64,000 bases of DNA from Mixophyes australis (GCA_036250195.1 JAVHZZ010000011.1:49622811-49686810), one strand, 5' to 3'; numbered from the stretch's first letter, positions 34,968 to 46,768 are shown. The notes: a model not told the origin generated them from the sequence alone. Program-made: numbers and translations.

Positions 34968-35858
34968 TTATATATCAAAAATATATTATGTTATTTTGAT
35001 AATCTTAACATTGATTATATTAACTTAAACATAAGTCAAGATAAACAATTTTAATATATACACAGGGAATACTTATTTCATTAGCTTACCGCCACTGGTC
35101 AGTGAATCTACCATCTAATACCTTTAAAAGCTTCTCGATTAAAATTTCTCTCTCAGAACAGTTAGTTAATTTGATACGTATAATTCTACAGTCACCAAAC
35201 TTCTTTTTCACTTCACACAAATGTTATTGCTTTGGTTATTTCTACTTGTTAACGTCAAAACAAAATACTATGGGAGATAAAAGTCAGACACCAAATAACT
35301 ATATGAATCTATGTTTATGAAGTTATCTACTGCTTCTTTTTACTGTCTGGGTTCATTTTAATGTGCATAAAATATTAAGTAAAATAACTTTAATGAATTT
35401 CTAATGGGCAGTATCTATTAATAGGAATGGCTCTAAAGATCTACTGAGCATATTGACTTGTAACTAAAGTTGTGCACTAATCTCAGGGTACTTTTTCTGT
35501 ATAGGTATTTTTAAGTGCAAAAATGCATTTTAAGGTTAAATATGTAAGCAAGATCACCGTCGCTCATTCACGCTAAATGTACATTTCACAGCGAACAATG
35601 AAAAAAGATAAAAAGCGCTCACGGCTATATCATCAGATAGTGGGTTCTCTTCAGACTGTTTAATTATGTTTTAATTACAGCAACGTTGAACTCTCTGCAG
35701 TTAAATGTGAACCTTTTGTAACATATGTAATTGAAATTGTACATATTGAGTACTAATGAATTGATCAATTAGACTGGCATTCATAGCCCTTGTAATTATC
35801 CAATTCAAGTATAGTCTAGGGCTGATGGGTATTGTCATGCTGTCTCCACATCACTTTC

Positions 35859-35887
35859 CTGAGAAAGCTAGAAGGTCCCTAGCGAAA
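35859..35887 (+). ncRNA. Hammerhead-ribozyme-like motif, strong stem II
   Basis: CTGAGAAA is followed by GCTAG (35867-35871), a 7-base loop and CTAGC (35879-35883), then GAAA. The 5-bp stem is perfect, but the first core box lacks TGATGA. The preceding CATGCTGTCTCCACA matches the family at 29708-29742. Confidence 0.35.
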
Positions 35888-36999
35888 TGTATTTAAAGGT
35901 TTAATGTTGTATTTATTCAGCTACAAGGTGACTCTTGATTAGCTGTTACCAGGATTGAAGTAGACCATATTTATCATCTGCAGTTTCACACCGCCCAGCT
36001 GACAATCTATGTTTAATACATAAGTGGATATAAATGTTACCTTTGCAAATTTATAATAGTATTTTACCTATATATTTTTAAAATAGAATCATCAAAAATA
36101 CTGTATTATTATTCCAGAAAAAGATGATTTAGGAAAACTTATATCTGATTCTGGAGGACCATTAATTTCTTCACTACGTAAAAGCTGCCTAAGGTTTAGC
36201 ACTTCACTGAGACTCCTATTAAGGCTTTATCTCACTATTCTAAGGTAAGCGCAATTACATGTTTATGATTTTTATTAATATCATTAACACAGTGTGCGCT
36301 ATATTTCCCTATTTTCTTCACATGTTCTTACACTTGTGGAGGAAACATGATTCATGTTATCATGGAGAATATTTCTCAGAATAAAGGAACATATTTTTCC
36401 TGTATTAAATGTGTTGCATTATGAGGAGAGAATCATTACTGACTAAAGGCTTGATTTTATTGTCCCAAGGTGAGCATAATATATTATAAATAATAATAAC
36501 ATAACACAGTGTATAATATTTTTCCTTTTATTATCTTATACAGTCCACCAATAACAAATAGAGACATGCGAGAATAGCATCAATGTTTTACTAAAGGCAC
36601 AGTTCTCACTAGGCATAGTTGAAATTTGTTTTGTTTTTTGCACATTTCTCTATTGAAGAGAATTGTTTGTATAGTAAATACTAAATAAAATTTCTTCTTT
36701 TCTGGGTTCCAGCTGTACCAGAGCATGCATACCTAAAACTAAACTGTCAGCAGTATCAGCACACTACCTTTAAGGGATCATGTATCTCCAAGTGTGGCAA
36801 AGGAAAGAAGAACTAATAATAAAAAAGCAAAAGATTTGTTTATAGAGTTAACAATTATAGACTCTGCTTTGGGAAGGGATTCCTATAGGGATACTTTTGT
36901 GGTGGGAATCATTTGACCAATTATGCCAATGTTGCCCAGCCACACTGCCTTAGTATAGAGGGACGGAATATGGAAGTGTCAGTTTCCCATTTGATATTT
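35888..36999. other. Intron, nothing recognised
   Basis: AT-rich, no coding motif and no clear element end. Confidence 0.5.
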
Positions 37000-37044
37000 G
37001 AGTACTGATTTATTAGGAGATTGCATCTTCCCTGGACACAAGGG
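37000..37044 (-). repeat. 45-bp exact intronic copy of pore-loop exon sequence
   Basis: The 45 bases are identical to 39435-39479 in the M1-M2 linker exon (encoding [15 protein letters not shown] on the minus strand). Identity stops sharply on both sides. No splice sites border it and the flanks do not match the exon. Confidence 0.9.
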
Positions 37045-37240
37045 CCTACCTGCAGCACAGTTCAGGCGGACTACCCCTAAAGAAACATCACCATAATATT
37101 AGTTATGTGTATACCACTCATGTTCCCTCCGCTGAACATACAGAATAGATTGATGTAGGACAGATAATTAGAAGCTGTACTAAGCACTATATCAGAAATA
37201 ATACACTCAACTAGTCAATACAGTTATTAGGTGATGTGCA

Positions 37241-37259
37241 GTTATTAGGTGATGTGCAG
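37241..37259 (+). repeat. 19-bp tandem duplication
   Basis: AGTTATTAGGTGATGTGC is repeated back-to-back just before and within this stretch (from about 37222). It is a small replication-slippage product. Confidence 0.7.
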
Positions 37260-37678
37260 GCAGCCTGCATACATACAAACTATGTCACTGGATTTCATAA
37301 TGGGCCAGGTTACTTGCTAGGCAAAAATAGACAAGAAGCTATGGCCCAGTATTTATAGGGGGCCCAGGCATGACTGCCAGCTTACAGTGCATACTGTTAT
37401 ATGCTCAGCTGCTACTCCACAATGTAGGCCTCCAACAATACAAGGGCAACAATTACTTGTATTGATGCAACTTACCTTTCCCAGAGCTTCCATGACAAGG
37501 GATAAAGCTGCATATGAGAAAAAGGCTGGGAGTAGTAGCTTCTGAATATTAATTAGACCTGAATTAAAGAAGTAAGCTAGATTTTGTAAGTGTACAACAA
37601 GGACCAGATAACTGTTGTTAGTTACCATGGAATATAAAGCTGCTGACTAATCTTCAGTATAAAGATGAAAATAATTAC

Positions 37679-37844
37679 TTGGAAGAAGGTCATGCTGGAG
37701 CCTCCATGAATTGTGCCGTACTCAATTGTGGTTTGGTCTGCTAAGTCATCCACTGACTCAATAGGTACATCCATTCTTTGCACAGTGAGAAAGGCAGCAA
37801 GATTTGCCGTATATGATGAAATGATTATCAGGGTGAATGCCCAC
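37679..37844 (-). CDS. GRIK4: GRIK4 exon: M3 gating helix and start of S2
   Basis: The exon is 166 bp: one base completing a split Trp codon, then 55 codons, phase 0 at its 3' end. It contains the signature M3 sequence [13 protein letters not shown], the most conserved motif of ionotropic glutamate receptors and the channel gate. It then enters S2 with [20 protein letters not shown] and [14 protein letters not shown]. The residues [15 protein letters not shown] and [10 protein letters not shown] fit GRIK4 better than GRIK5 as I recall the mammalian proteins; this is the main basis for the symbol. The acceptor is TTGCAG and the donor GTAATT. A 14.9-kb intron full of repeats follows. Confidence 0.92.
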
Positions 37845-39335
37845 CTGCAATAGCAAAACATTTTCATGAATTGATGTTTTTCTCCACTAACTTCACCAGT
37901 TATCACTTTGTCATATTACTCTGTGTATAATGTACAGCATTCTTGTTTATGACTAATATATCCCATATTGACTAAAAAAACAGAAAGCAGCGTGTTGGAG
38001 TTAGGATGTCAATTAAATAACATAGATGTAATAAAAACTAAAGTGAAGAAACTAAGAATGTGTTTGTAAAACAAATGTACTAATAAGGGATAATATTTTT
38101 TCCTCCATCAGGTTTGGTTATTAGACAGTACATCTGAATCTGTGAGGGGTTGATATGAATGGGTAATTATTTTATGCTGTCTGGCTAGGTCATTGTTTTT
38201 ATCCCCTTGGGTATTCCAGGAATGTATACTGCCTGCTATGTCCCAATGTTGCTACTGTTTATTGCTAAAATGTATTACATAGGTTTGTGCTGTGTGGAGG
38301 TTAAAAAACCCATATACGTTAAAATACAGTAGCGTAACATGAAGCAAGGCCCAGCTTGCGAGCTTACAATATACAACCTGATGCAAGAGGTAAACAGATG
38401 TTATAATCAGTTGACTGGTCACATTAATACACAAGGATTTAATTGACAAGCTATCAGGAGTACTGAGTGGACTAGACATATATATGGTTTCTCTCTGTAC
38501 ACAAAAATAAAGGGCTTAAGATTTGGCACAGACAACGTGCAGATCCACATCTCCTTCCCTATGCCACTACATATGAAAGCATATTGCTCGTCCCATAGAT
38601 CCATCTGTACACAAATGAGAGCAGACACTCTGCCGACTCAAGCCACAGATGCCCACCAAATGAAACCCCATTTCTTTGACCACAATATTAGTATGTATTA
38701 CACCACATTAGACACCACCATTCATGGACTAGCACCATAATATCCCTGCCCAAATTAATCTTTTATAATCCCTTCCTATTTTATATGATGAATTACCAAT
38801 TTATATCCCCTAACAGAGCACACCCAGTTCACAATACTCAATCTACATTCTACAAACATCTTAAACGTATCTCTACACTCCTATATGGAACTAGACCCTT
38901 TATGCCCCCAGAGCCCACCTGCAGCAATCCATGATAAACACAGATCGTTATACCCAGCATAGTGTTAATATGAATAATTTTGGTGTTCATGCCACTTAAA
39001 AAGTTGAATGTATACAGGCGAATAGTATTGTGTGTATTCTCAAAGGCGGAAGCTTCAGGTAAGAAATTTAATGCAAAAAGTTTATGAAGATGTAAGATGC
39101 CCTCAATGATTTTGGAATGAAGAACGAAGAATGTGTTTGCAGATGCAACCAGGCTGGAGACTGCTCAAAGAACAGGTGACACAGTCAAATTCCATGAGCT
39201 ATTAATTAACTAATCAATCAAGGTTCCTAAAATGACATTAGAGTATAAACATTAGTAGTGCATGAATTTCCGAATCCCCATAAGACAGCCAGCAAAAGTA
39301 TATATCTAATCCATGAGATAGCTAAATTCTCTTAC
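37845..39335. other. GRIK4 intron between pore-loop and M3 exons
   Basis: A 1.5-kb intron with no recognised element. Short open frames show no family resemblance. Confidence 0.6.
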
Positions 39336-39509
39336 CAAACTCCACTGACACATCGTGTAGACAAAGCTCTTGGCGCTATTGTAGAACCCTGCTGCATAAA
39401 TCCTCCAACTGGAAACCACAGACTGTTACCAAGAGAGTACTGATTTATTAGGAGATTGCATCTTCCCTGGACACAAGGGTGAGGACTGTACCATTCATAT
39501 GGAGTCAAG
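39336..39509 (-). CDS. GRIK4: GRIK4 exon: M1-M2 linker and re-entrant pore loop
   Basis: This 174-bp exon holds one base, 57 codons and two bases (phase 2 in and out). It runs from [11 protein letters not shown] through a KA-type Cys-containing linker ([12 protein letters not shown]) to the pore loop [18 protein letters not shown] and [13 protein letters not shown]. The Q/R-site codon (first Gln after FM) is CAG in the genome, so the unedited form is glutamine. The acceptor is TTTGTAG and the donor GTAAGAG. In the family this segment forms the pore helix and selectivity filter of the cation channel. The linker distinguishes KA1/KA2 from GluK1-3. Positions 39435-39479 recur without a mismatch in the next intron at 37000-37044 (see findings). 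Confidence 0.92.
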
Positions 39510-41081
39510 CTACAAACCAAAGAAAGAATATCAGAATGATTAGATATAAAATGTATCCGTGTACCTCAAGTGGTGTTCATTGTGGCTGGAATCCACGCTT
39601 CTTGTTTCCCCTCTTTTATCAAGTCCAGCCCTCAGCCATGGGAGCCCATAAACGGGCTGATGATCATAATCATCAGCATAGATCTTTGGCACTTGTATTT
39701 GTGCCGTAAATATGTAAACACACCCTGTACATGGCCTATGCCTGCACACCCCTTACCTTGCCCCTTGTGCCTCCCTAAGAATGAGTCATCGTAACTGCAA
39801 AATGCAACCAACACTTCAACAGACGTGTGTATACTCTCTCTTATGCGCTGTACTGAAATATATATTTCACACCAAAAAAGGACTTAAGTCCTACTCTACA
39901 CAAAGCCCTAAGATCCCCTAACTGGAGATGAGTAAAACTACCGCAAAATTTTACATGTATCGAATTCAAGCAGGCTGTTTCAAAGTTTCAAAGATACAAA
40001 CTCTGAGTTTCTCATTTGCTTAATCAGTCCCCATGTACAGTGATGTGTAATAAAATACATAAATAAATAAACAAACTGCAAATCAAGGAGCTTGCTGTCT
40101 AGTTGTTATGGTGGAAACCAGCATATAATTAAAAGTATTGGATGAAACCCAAGCTCCATCAACTCAAGTCCTTTTGCAGAGGGGAATTGGTGATGCATGG
40201 TAAGGAATGCACCTAAAAATGAGCGCTCTACACTTTTTTTATCTTATTACAATAATCCCGCTCTGCAAAATTAAATCTCACTTCTACACTGCTCTGCATA
40301 GCGAGGCCTATTGGTGTGCCTCTCGCATATTTCAGTTGAAGAGTCTTCACTTCACCCAACTCCTCCCTATGCCTATGTAAACTTGTTCTCCTCTGCAAAT
40401 GTGACTATTTTACTCCACAAAACTATGTGCCCCAAAGAAAATTTAGCCACATTTGCGCAAGTCAAGCCATACAGTGGGTCAACACCTGCATTTGTGCTAC
40501 AGAGATGCTCTTTTGCTTCATGTAAATGACATCCAGCGAATATATGTCCAAGCAGAAATAGGATTTTGAAAGCAATAAGGATCAAGACAAGATATGTATA
40601 ATATAACTCATGATAGTCATATTGCATAGGGCTGCTTTTATTTTATGTCAAATATATGTTCAGCATATAATTTACTGGTGTACTTGTGGCTTTTTGTATT
40701 ACTTATGTCTTGAACCACAGTTCAACTTAATTTTTTTCTGGTTAAATCAAATCCTACACAACATTTTTAGTATCGGATTTGTCTGGCATCCCATTAATCT
40801 TTTAAATATATAATTTAGTAACCTCCATTACTAAAAGGTGTAACTTGCACCTGACCTGCGGTAAGGTAGGCCTATCATTCCACCCTGTCCTGCGCAACCC
40901 GGAACAAGATTTGCTCATTCTGTAACAGCAGCCATCGTGTTGCACAAATGGATGTGCGGTCCCATAAATCAAGTCGTTGAGTTCACAAGGGAGTCATGAT
41001 GTTCCAAAATTGACCATTATGGTGCTGTATCAGTTTACATTAAATGCCAAGAGAAAGGCAACAAAAATTGTAAAACATTAC
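39510..41081. other. GRIK4 intron between M1 and pore-loop exons
   Basis: A 1.6-kb intron without recognised elements. Confidence 0.6.
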
Positions 41082-41191
41082 CGAGCAACAAGGAACAACA
41101 CACAGCTGACAGCTAAGTAGCCGAGAAGCATGAAGAGCCACACACCAGGTGAGAATGGATCCAGGAAGGAAAAGTAGCCGGGTTTTCTTCC
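41082..41191 (-). CDS. GRIK4: GRIK4 exon: first membrane helix (M1)
   Basis: The exon is 110 bp: 36 codons plus two bases of an Arg codon (phase 0 in, phase 2 out). It reads [20 protein letters not shown], then a hydrophobic M1 helix ending SCVLFLVAR. The acceptor is TTCTTACAG and the donor [25 protein letters not shown] matches the pre-M1 amphipathic stretch and M1 of kainate receptors. In the family M1 enters the membrane from the extracellular ligand-binding domain. The split Arg codon is completed exactly by the first base of the next exon. A (GA)n tract begins about 35 bp upstream of the acceptor in the preceding intron. Confidence 0.9.
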
Positions 41192-41226
41192 CTGTAAGAA
41201 AAAACAATTAATTCAAGTTATATGAG

Positions 41227-41266
<40 letters not shown>
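41227..41266. repeat. (GA)n microsatellite
   Basis: A run of about 40 bases of alternating GA, about 35 bp upstream of the M1 exon acceptor. On the transcribed (minus) strand it gives a CU-rich tract that adds to the pyrimidine environment. Confidence 0.95.
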
Positions 41267-41479
41267 ATAGACTATACAGAACTTTGAGAAAAATGCTGTT
41301 TTCCAAGCAATCCGGGTTCTGGAATAACCCCTTTTATTGTCAACCACATAGGGCACAAGCTACTATAAAGTAGAGCAAATAATTGCACCAACAGGTACTT
41401 TAAACAGTTATTTGAACATAAATATATGTTACATTTACTAAGTGTTACAGCAATATAGGGTCTGATACATAGCTGAACG

Positions 41480-41855
41480 GAACTTGTGGGTAATTTATGG
41501 TCCTAGTGTGCAAGCAAAACAAGCATATTTCAGCTTACAGACTGAGTTGGTTGTATTTTTGGGTCGTCCAGTCTTGCATTTATAGCATGTGCACCAGGCT
41601 TTCGGCAGGCATACTTACACCCATGTACACATACACAGAACCAGGTCTTAAGTGCAAAAAACTTGCATTTGCTATTAGGCTTCATATATTAGAGCAACAT
41701 ATAACCTTACCTCTCATGTGTGAATTAATAAAAAACAATTTCAACTACACAACAAAATTACATTATATATATATATATATATGCACTATCAATAAAGAAA
41801 GCACCCAGAAGCTTCAGAGGTGAAACTGCAATCAGCCAACCAGAAGTGGTAAGCT
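41480..41855. repeat. Interspersed repeat B, copy 2
   Basis: It shares GGCATACTTACACCCATGTA, ACCAGGTCTTAAGTGCAAAA, GCTATTAGGCTT, AATAAAGAAAGC and GCTTCAGAGGTGAAACTGCA with copy 1 at 23480-23790. A short TA run (41765-41782) sits inside. Confidence 0.5.
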
Positions 41856-42061
41856 TCCCTCTGTGAAATGGTGCTGGATCGCCGTGGAGGGCGGTACTTA
41901 TAGAATCCAAAGCTCACGAGATCCGACGATGTAACAATAACGTTTTACCTCATTTTCAATTCCGAGGGTGCGCGAAAGTACCAAGCCGGCTTGGCTCGGT
42001 ACTCGGATCTGCTAAGTTCGGGTGTTTTTAGTTCACGGGGAACTGAGCCCGAGCATCTCTA
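41856..42061 (-). mobile_element. Relic of hAT 5' end with promoter
   Basis: Read on the minus strand it starts TAGAGATGCTCGGG and carries ATCCGAGTACCGAGC, then TATAAGTACCGCCCTCCAC and CATTTCACAGAGGG. These align with the hAT at 62615 (TAGAGATGGGCGGG, ATCCGAGTACCGAGC, TATAAATACACGCCTCCAC, CATTTGACAGAGGG). The copy stops just after the leader, so only the terminus and promoter remain. Confidence 0.75.
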
Positions 42062-42629
42062 GTTCTGACTAGAGGACCTTGTGTTCTGGTAGAGGACCAT
42101 ATGGAGCCAATGTTTATAAACATAGGCAAAGCAAAAAGCCCACCCACCATCAGTGTTTATCTATAGACAGTGGATAAAAGCAGGTAAATCAAGATTTAAC
42201 AACACATCCTAAATGTTCCTGAACATTACATAAAATAAGATGTAATGTAGAACATTAATGTGCAGTTTTTTACAAACAGAAAATCATTGTAGTTTACTTA
42301 CTTTTACATTAATCCAATCTGAGCACATCTAATTTGACAACCCTGAATCTAAGCAATGGACTGGAGGATTTTCTGTATTAAAGATCATTTTTATTTGGGA
42401 TGATATATGGTTTCATTTAGTGCAAGGCAAAATAATTTTCAGGATAATAGGAAATATCACAAAAAAGGAGTCAGAAACTTTTTTCTAAATCAGGAAATGC
42501 TGGATACAAGACCTGTCAAATGCTACAAGATTTGCTAGACCAAACAGTGTATAGTTTTCAAAAAGCATGTGAAAACTGAGTTTATAGAGTAGTACGTTCT
42601 AAAAGTCTAGCAAGAAAATGGTGACTTCA

Positions 42630-43139
<510 letters not shown>

Positions 43140-44013
43140 ATTCAGCGCTCCCTATACCTAAGGATCTGTATATATTGCAGCCACACGGGGACCGGAGGGG
43201 AAAAGGGGATGGGGAGGGGGAAGGATAGAGGGTAGCTCAACCCTTAGACAAAGTATTGATAATAGTAGTTGGTCCCTGGGCGCATAGACAATGTATCTTG
43301 TGTAAAACAATTTAATAAATCATTGACAATATAATCAAACAGTGCTGTACATAACCACATATATAACAGTAGAAATGGACTTTAAATGGTATATCAATAT
43401 GATCCCCTAATAGGTATCAACCATAGGTAACAGCTATACAAAGCCAATATTGGACCTAGTACATGTGTGATAGTTATATAACAGCTGGTAGCCAAATGAG
43501 CTGGCCGTGTGTACAAAAACACTGTATAGTAGTCCAAAACAATGCCTTATATTATATTAGTCACACACAATGTCCAAATGTAACTTCCATAAGTTCATCC
43601 CTCCTGAGTGAGGATATATAACAAATAAAAATGATGATGAAAAACAGTGAATGATCCCCAAATAGGTAAAGTTCAGTTCCGAAACAAATCCTGGTATATG
43701 AGTGTTATAAGCCAGATAGGTCCATCGGGTGAGCCCAATTAGGAGACTGGTTGAAGGACTTACCCTTAGTGAAGCAGATTGCGAATCACAGAGTTGTGGA
43801 TAGTCCTAACCTGATAACGCTCCTTTGTGTGTTGGGCCCGTTGCCGTGGCGATGTTCCTCATGTCCTGTTGTCTGGCGGAAGTGTCCGTCTCAGAGTGAG
43901 TGTTCTTGCGCATGCGCATGCGACTGTACTATCGCCGCTCGTAGCGGTGGTTGAATATGTTTGTTCTCAGCAGTAACTGCGGATAGCTGCACCGCTGAGT
44001 TGTTGTGTAGCTT

Positions 44014-44054
44014 CAATCCAACGCGTTTCACCTTTGGGGCTTCCTCAGGGATTG
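44014..44054 (-). ncRNA. Hammerhead-ribozyme-like motif with perfect stem I
   Basis: The minus strand reads CAATCC, CTGAGGA, AGCCCCAAAGGT, GAAA, CGCGTT, GGATTG. Stem I (CAATCC with GGATTG) is 6 perfect pairs. Stem II can form CC with GG around CAAA. Stem III is the self-complementary CGCG, as in short-stem hammerheads that work as dimers. The core differs from CUGAUGA at one base (CUGAGGA), so cleavage is doubtful. Confidence 0.5.
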
Positions 44055-44866
44055 TAAAGGGGGGGCCCATTGGTTAATTTCTTATAGGCGCCCATGTTCC
44101 GGGTAGGCTACTGATAGGTTGTCATATGTCCCATCTTTGATGGACAGATCTCTCAACCAATGGGGGTAGTGATGATGAATAAGTTTGTTTTTCCTTTTGT
44201 ATTTGTTATATCCTCCACATTTCGTGTTGTTACCTATGGGGTTTAGGATTGATTGATAATGTACCATAATTGGATAACATATGACATTTGTCCATAATGA
44301 TTATTAACTAAAAATAGTTTTGTTGATAGTGTTCCCAGATAAGTTGCAAATGTTACATTTTCCTTCAATTGGTTCCATTATAAGGAGTCCAAAGTCCTTT
44401 TCCAATAGTGCAATGTCTCTCGTTTAATAAATGTCTCCTAGAAGTTCCAGGTGGCAGTGGTCCTTGTTGCTAGTTGCACAGTGGCAAGTATTCCTTATGT
44501 TTGCAACAAATTCCTGTTGCCATATTGTTAAATTAACCATACGTATATATGCATACGGTCATAGATTCACGACCGGTGATAGTGGTTGGGCTAGTTATGC
44601 CGCATTGTTGTGTCCCATACTTATAGTGGGTAATGCCGTTCATATTAAAACAATATATTTACACAATAAAGTGATAATAGATACTCGGGTTTCCCACATT
44701 GCCCACCAATTCGGGGTTACGGGGATAGTTAACAGGATTGGATGATATATATTCCCCATACATAGTTGGGCAGGATTGGGTAATATATAATTCCCATATA
44801 TAATTATGACATGTATTGGTGAGTGCTTGCATAGAAACAGGGTTTGTAGATTGTGCAGGGGGGATC

Positions 44867-46768
44867 TCAGAGGAATTGACCTAATTCAAAGTCAATGTTG
44901 AGTCCTTGTGGGGTAAGAGTTTTCATAAAGTAGATGTGTTTGGACTCTTCTCTCGATATAGCTTTTATATAGTCACCCCCTCTCCAAGGTTTGATGACTT
45001 TCTTTATGCCCATAAATTCCAATTTTGATGGGTCCCTGGAATGATGTTTGGCAAAGTGGTCTGAGACACTATGTTTATCAAAGCCCTTTTTAATGTTTCT
45101 ATGATGCTCAGAGATCCTGACGTGAAGTTTTCTAATGGTTCTCCCAATGTACTGTAGCCCACAGGGGCATTGAAGGAGGTAAATGACCCCTGTGGTGTCA
45201 CACGTAATTTTCTCCTTTATGGGGTGTGTTTCTCCCGTAGTTGTGGAGGTATATAGGGTAGACGATTTCGTGTGCCTAATGGAGCTGACTTTGCACGCTG
45301 CACATCTGGTGCAGTGAAAAAAACCTTTTGTACTCTCTTTGAGCCAAGTCTCGCCGGTTTTTGGTTTGCTTGGTGCTATAGTGCTATGTACAAGTTGGGT
45401 TCTAAGGCAGTTTGCTTTTGTATAGATGAACCTTGGCTTAGTTGGAAGGATTCCTTTAAGCTTTTCATCTCCCAGAAGGACTTTCCAGTGCTTCTGGATG
45501 ATGTGCTCGACCCTTTTTGAGTCATTACTGTATTGATTTATGAACGGGACATTGTATTCAGTGGTTGGAGCATTCTTTTTACAAAGGATGCTGGTCCTGT
45601 CTGTTTCCCTAACAGTTGTTAGGGCCTGTTCAACTGTTTCCTGATTATAGTTCCTCTCAAGAAATCTGTTCTTGAGTACTTCTGCTTGGTTGTTAAAATC
45701 TTCTATTTTAGAGCAGTTACGTCTAATTCTTGTGAATTGACCTTTAGGTATGTTGCGCATCCAATTTTTGTGGTGACTACTTGTTGATGGAATAAATGAG
45801 TTAGAGTCTACCTCTTTGAAGTATGTTTTGGTTTCGATTTGGTTCTGTTGGATGTAAATCTGTAAATCCAGAAAATTAATGGCCTCAGTACTAGTGTCCA
45901 TGGTAAAGTGTAGATTCAGGTCATTGCAATTGATATGTTTAAGGAAAAGTGTGAGTTGGTCTCGAGGTCCTGTCCAGATGAACAGGACGTCATCAATGTA
46001 TCTATACCAAAGATGCAAAAATTGGAGAAACGGATTATGGGTCCATATGTTGTTGTTTTCCCAGACAGCCACAAACAGGTTCGCGTAGCTGGGCGCAAAT
46101 TTCGCGCCCATTGCTGTGCCGCGAACCTGTTTGTAGAACTGCCCCTCGGACCAAAAGTAGTTATGGTTAAGTGTGAAGGATATGGCCTCAACCAGGAAAT
46201 TTATTTGCTGTGTTGGAATGGTTGATTGATGCGTGAGAATGTCCAGAACATGTGCACAGCCTGATGTATGCTCAATGACAGTGTATAACGAGGTGACGTC
46301 ACATGTGGCCAATATATATCCTTCCCTCCAAATAGTTTTGTTGAGAATTTCCAACACATGCCCTGTGTCCCTCAAATAGCTTTTTTGCTGGGACACTAGG
46401 GGTTGGAGGAAAGAATCAATATATTTCGAAAGATTGGAGGTTAGTGACCCAATCCCTGAAACAATAGGTCTCCCCGGTGGGTTCTGTAGACTTTTGTGTA
46501 TTTTCGGTATTTGGTAAATGACTGGGGTTCTTGGGAATTTGACATAAAGGAAGTCTAGCTCTTTTTTGTTTAGGATGCCTGTTTGGAAGGCTGGTTCAAG
46601 AAGTTCCAGCAGTTCGTTCTGGTATTGTGTAGTGGGGTCCATCTTAAGGGGTTCGTATGTAGTGGTATCTCCTAAATGTCTGTTCAATTCCTCCAGGTAT
46701 TTTCCTTTGTCCTGGATGGTGATCCTGATTGTATCAATCAGGTGGGCAGAAATTGGAAATACACACAA
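44867..46768 (-). CDS. Penelope-like reverse transcriptase with GIY-YIG endonuclease
   Basis: An uninterrupted 633-codon frame. Residues 99-118 carry GRPIVSGIGSLTSNLSKYID. The first catalytic aspartate motif is ATCDVTSLYTVI (154-165). RGTAMGAKFAPSYANLF lies at 216-232 and the YIDDV box at 257-261. A connection region with IRRNCS follows (348-353). A Cys cluster CTRCAAC (486-492) precedes the GIY-YIG nuclease: GVIYLLQ to QYIGRTIRKLHVRISEH (527-555), with GGDYIKAISREESKHIYFMK (597-616). In the family the RT copies element RNA at a break made by the GIY-YIG nuclease. The first Met is arbitrary, since homology appears to begin upstream of the truncation. No stop or frameshift interrupts the part left, so it is the youngest-looking element here. 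Confidence 0.85.
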   Translation of the reverse strand: MCVFPISAHLIDTIRITIQDKGKYLEELNRHLGDTTTYEPLKMDPTTQYQNELLELLEPAFQTGILNKKELDFLYVKFPRTPVIYQIPKIHKSLQNPPGRPIVSGIGSLTSNLSKYIDSFLQPLVSQQKSYLRDTGHVLEILNKTIWREGYILATCDVTSLYTVIEHTSGCAHVLDILTHQSTIPTQQINFLVEAISFTLNHNYFWSEGQFYKQVRGTAMGAKFAPSYANLFVAVWENNNIWTHNPFLQFLHLWYRYIDDVLFIWTGPRDQLTLFLKHINCNDLNLHFTMDTSTEAINFLDLQIYIQQNQIETKTYFKEVDSNSFIPSTSSHHKNWMRNIPKGQFTRIRRNCSKIEDFNNQAEVLKNRFLERNYNQETVEQALTTVRETDRTSILCKKNAPTTEYNVPFINQYSNDSKRVEHIIQKHWKVLLGDEKLKGILPTKPRFIYTKANCLRTQLVHSTIAPSKPKTGETWLKESTKGFFHCTRCAACKVSSIRHTKSSTLYTSTTTGETHPIKEKITCDTTGVIYLLQCPCGLQYIGRTIRKLHVRISEHHRNIKKGFDKHSVSDHFAKHHSRDPSKLEFMGIKKVIKPWRGGDYIKAISREESKHIYFMKTLTPQGLNIDFELGQFL

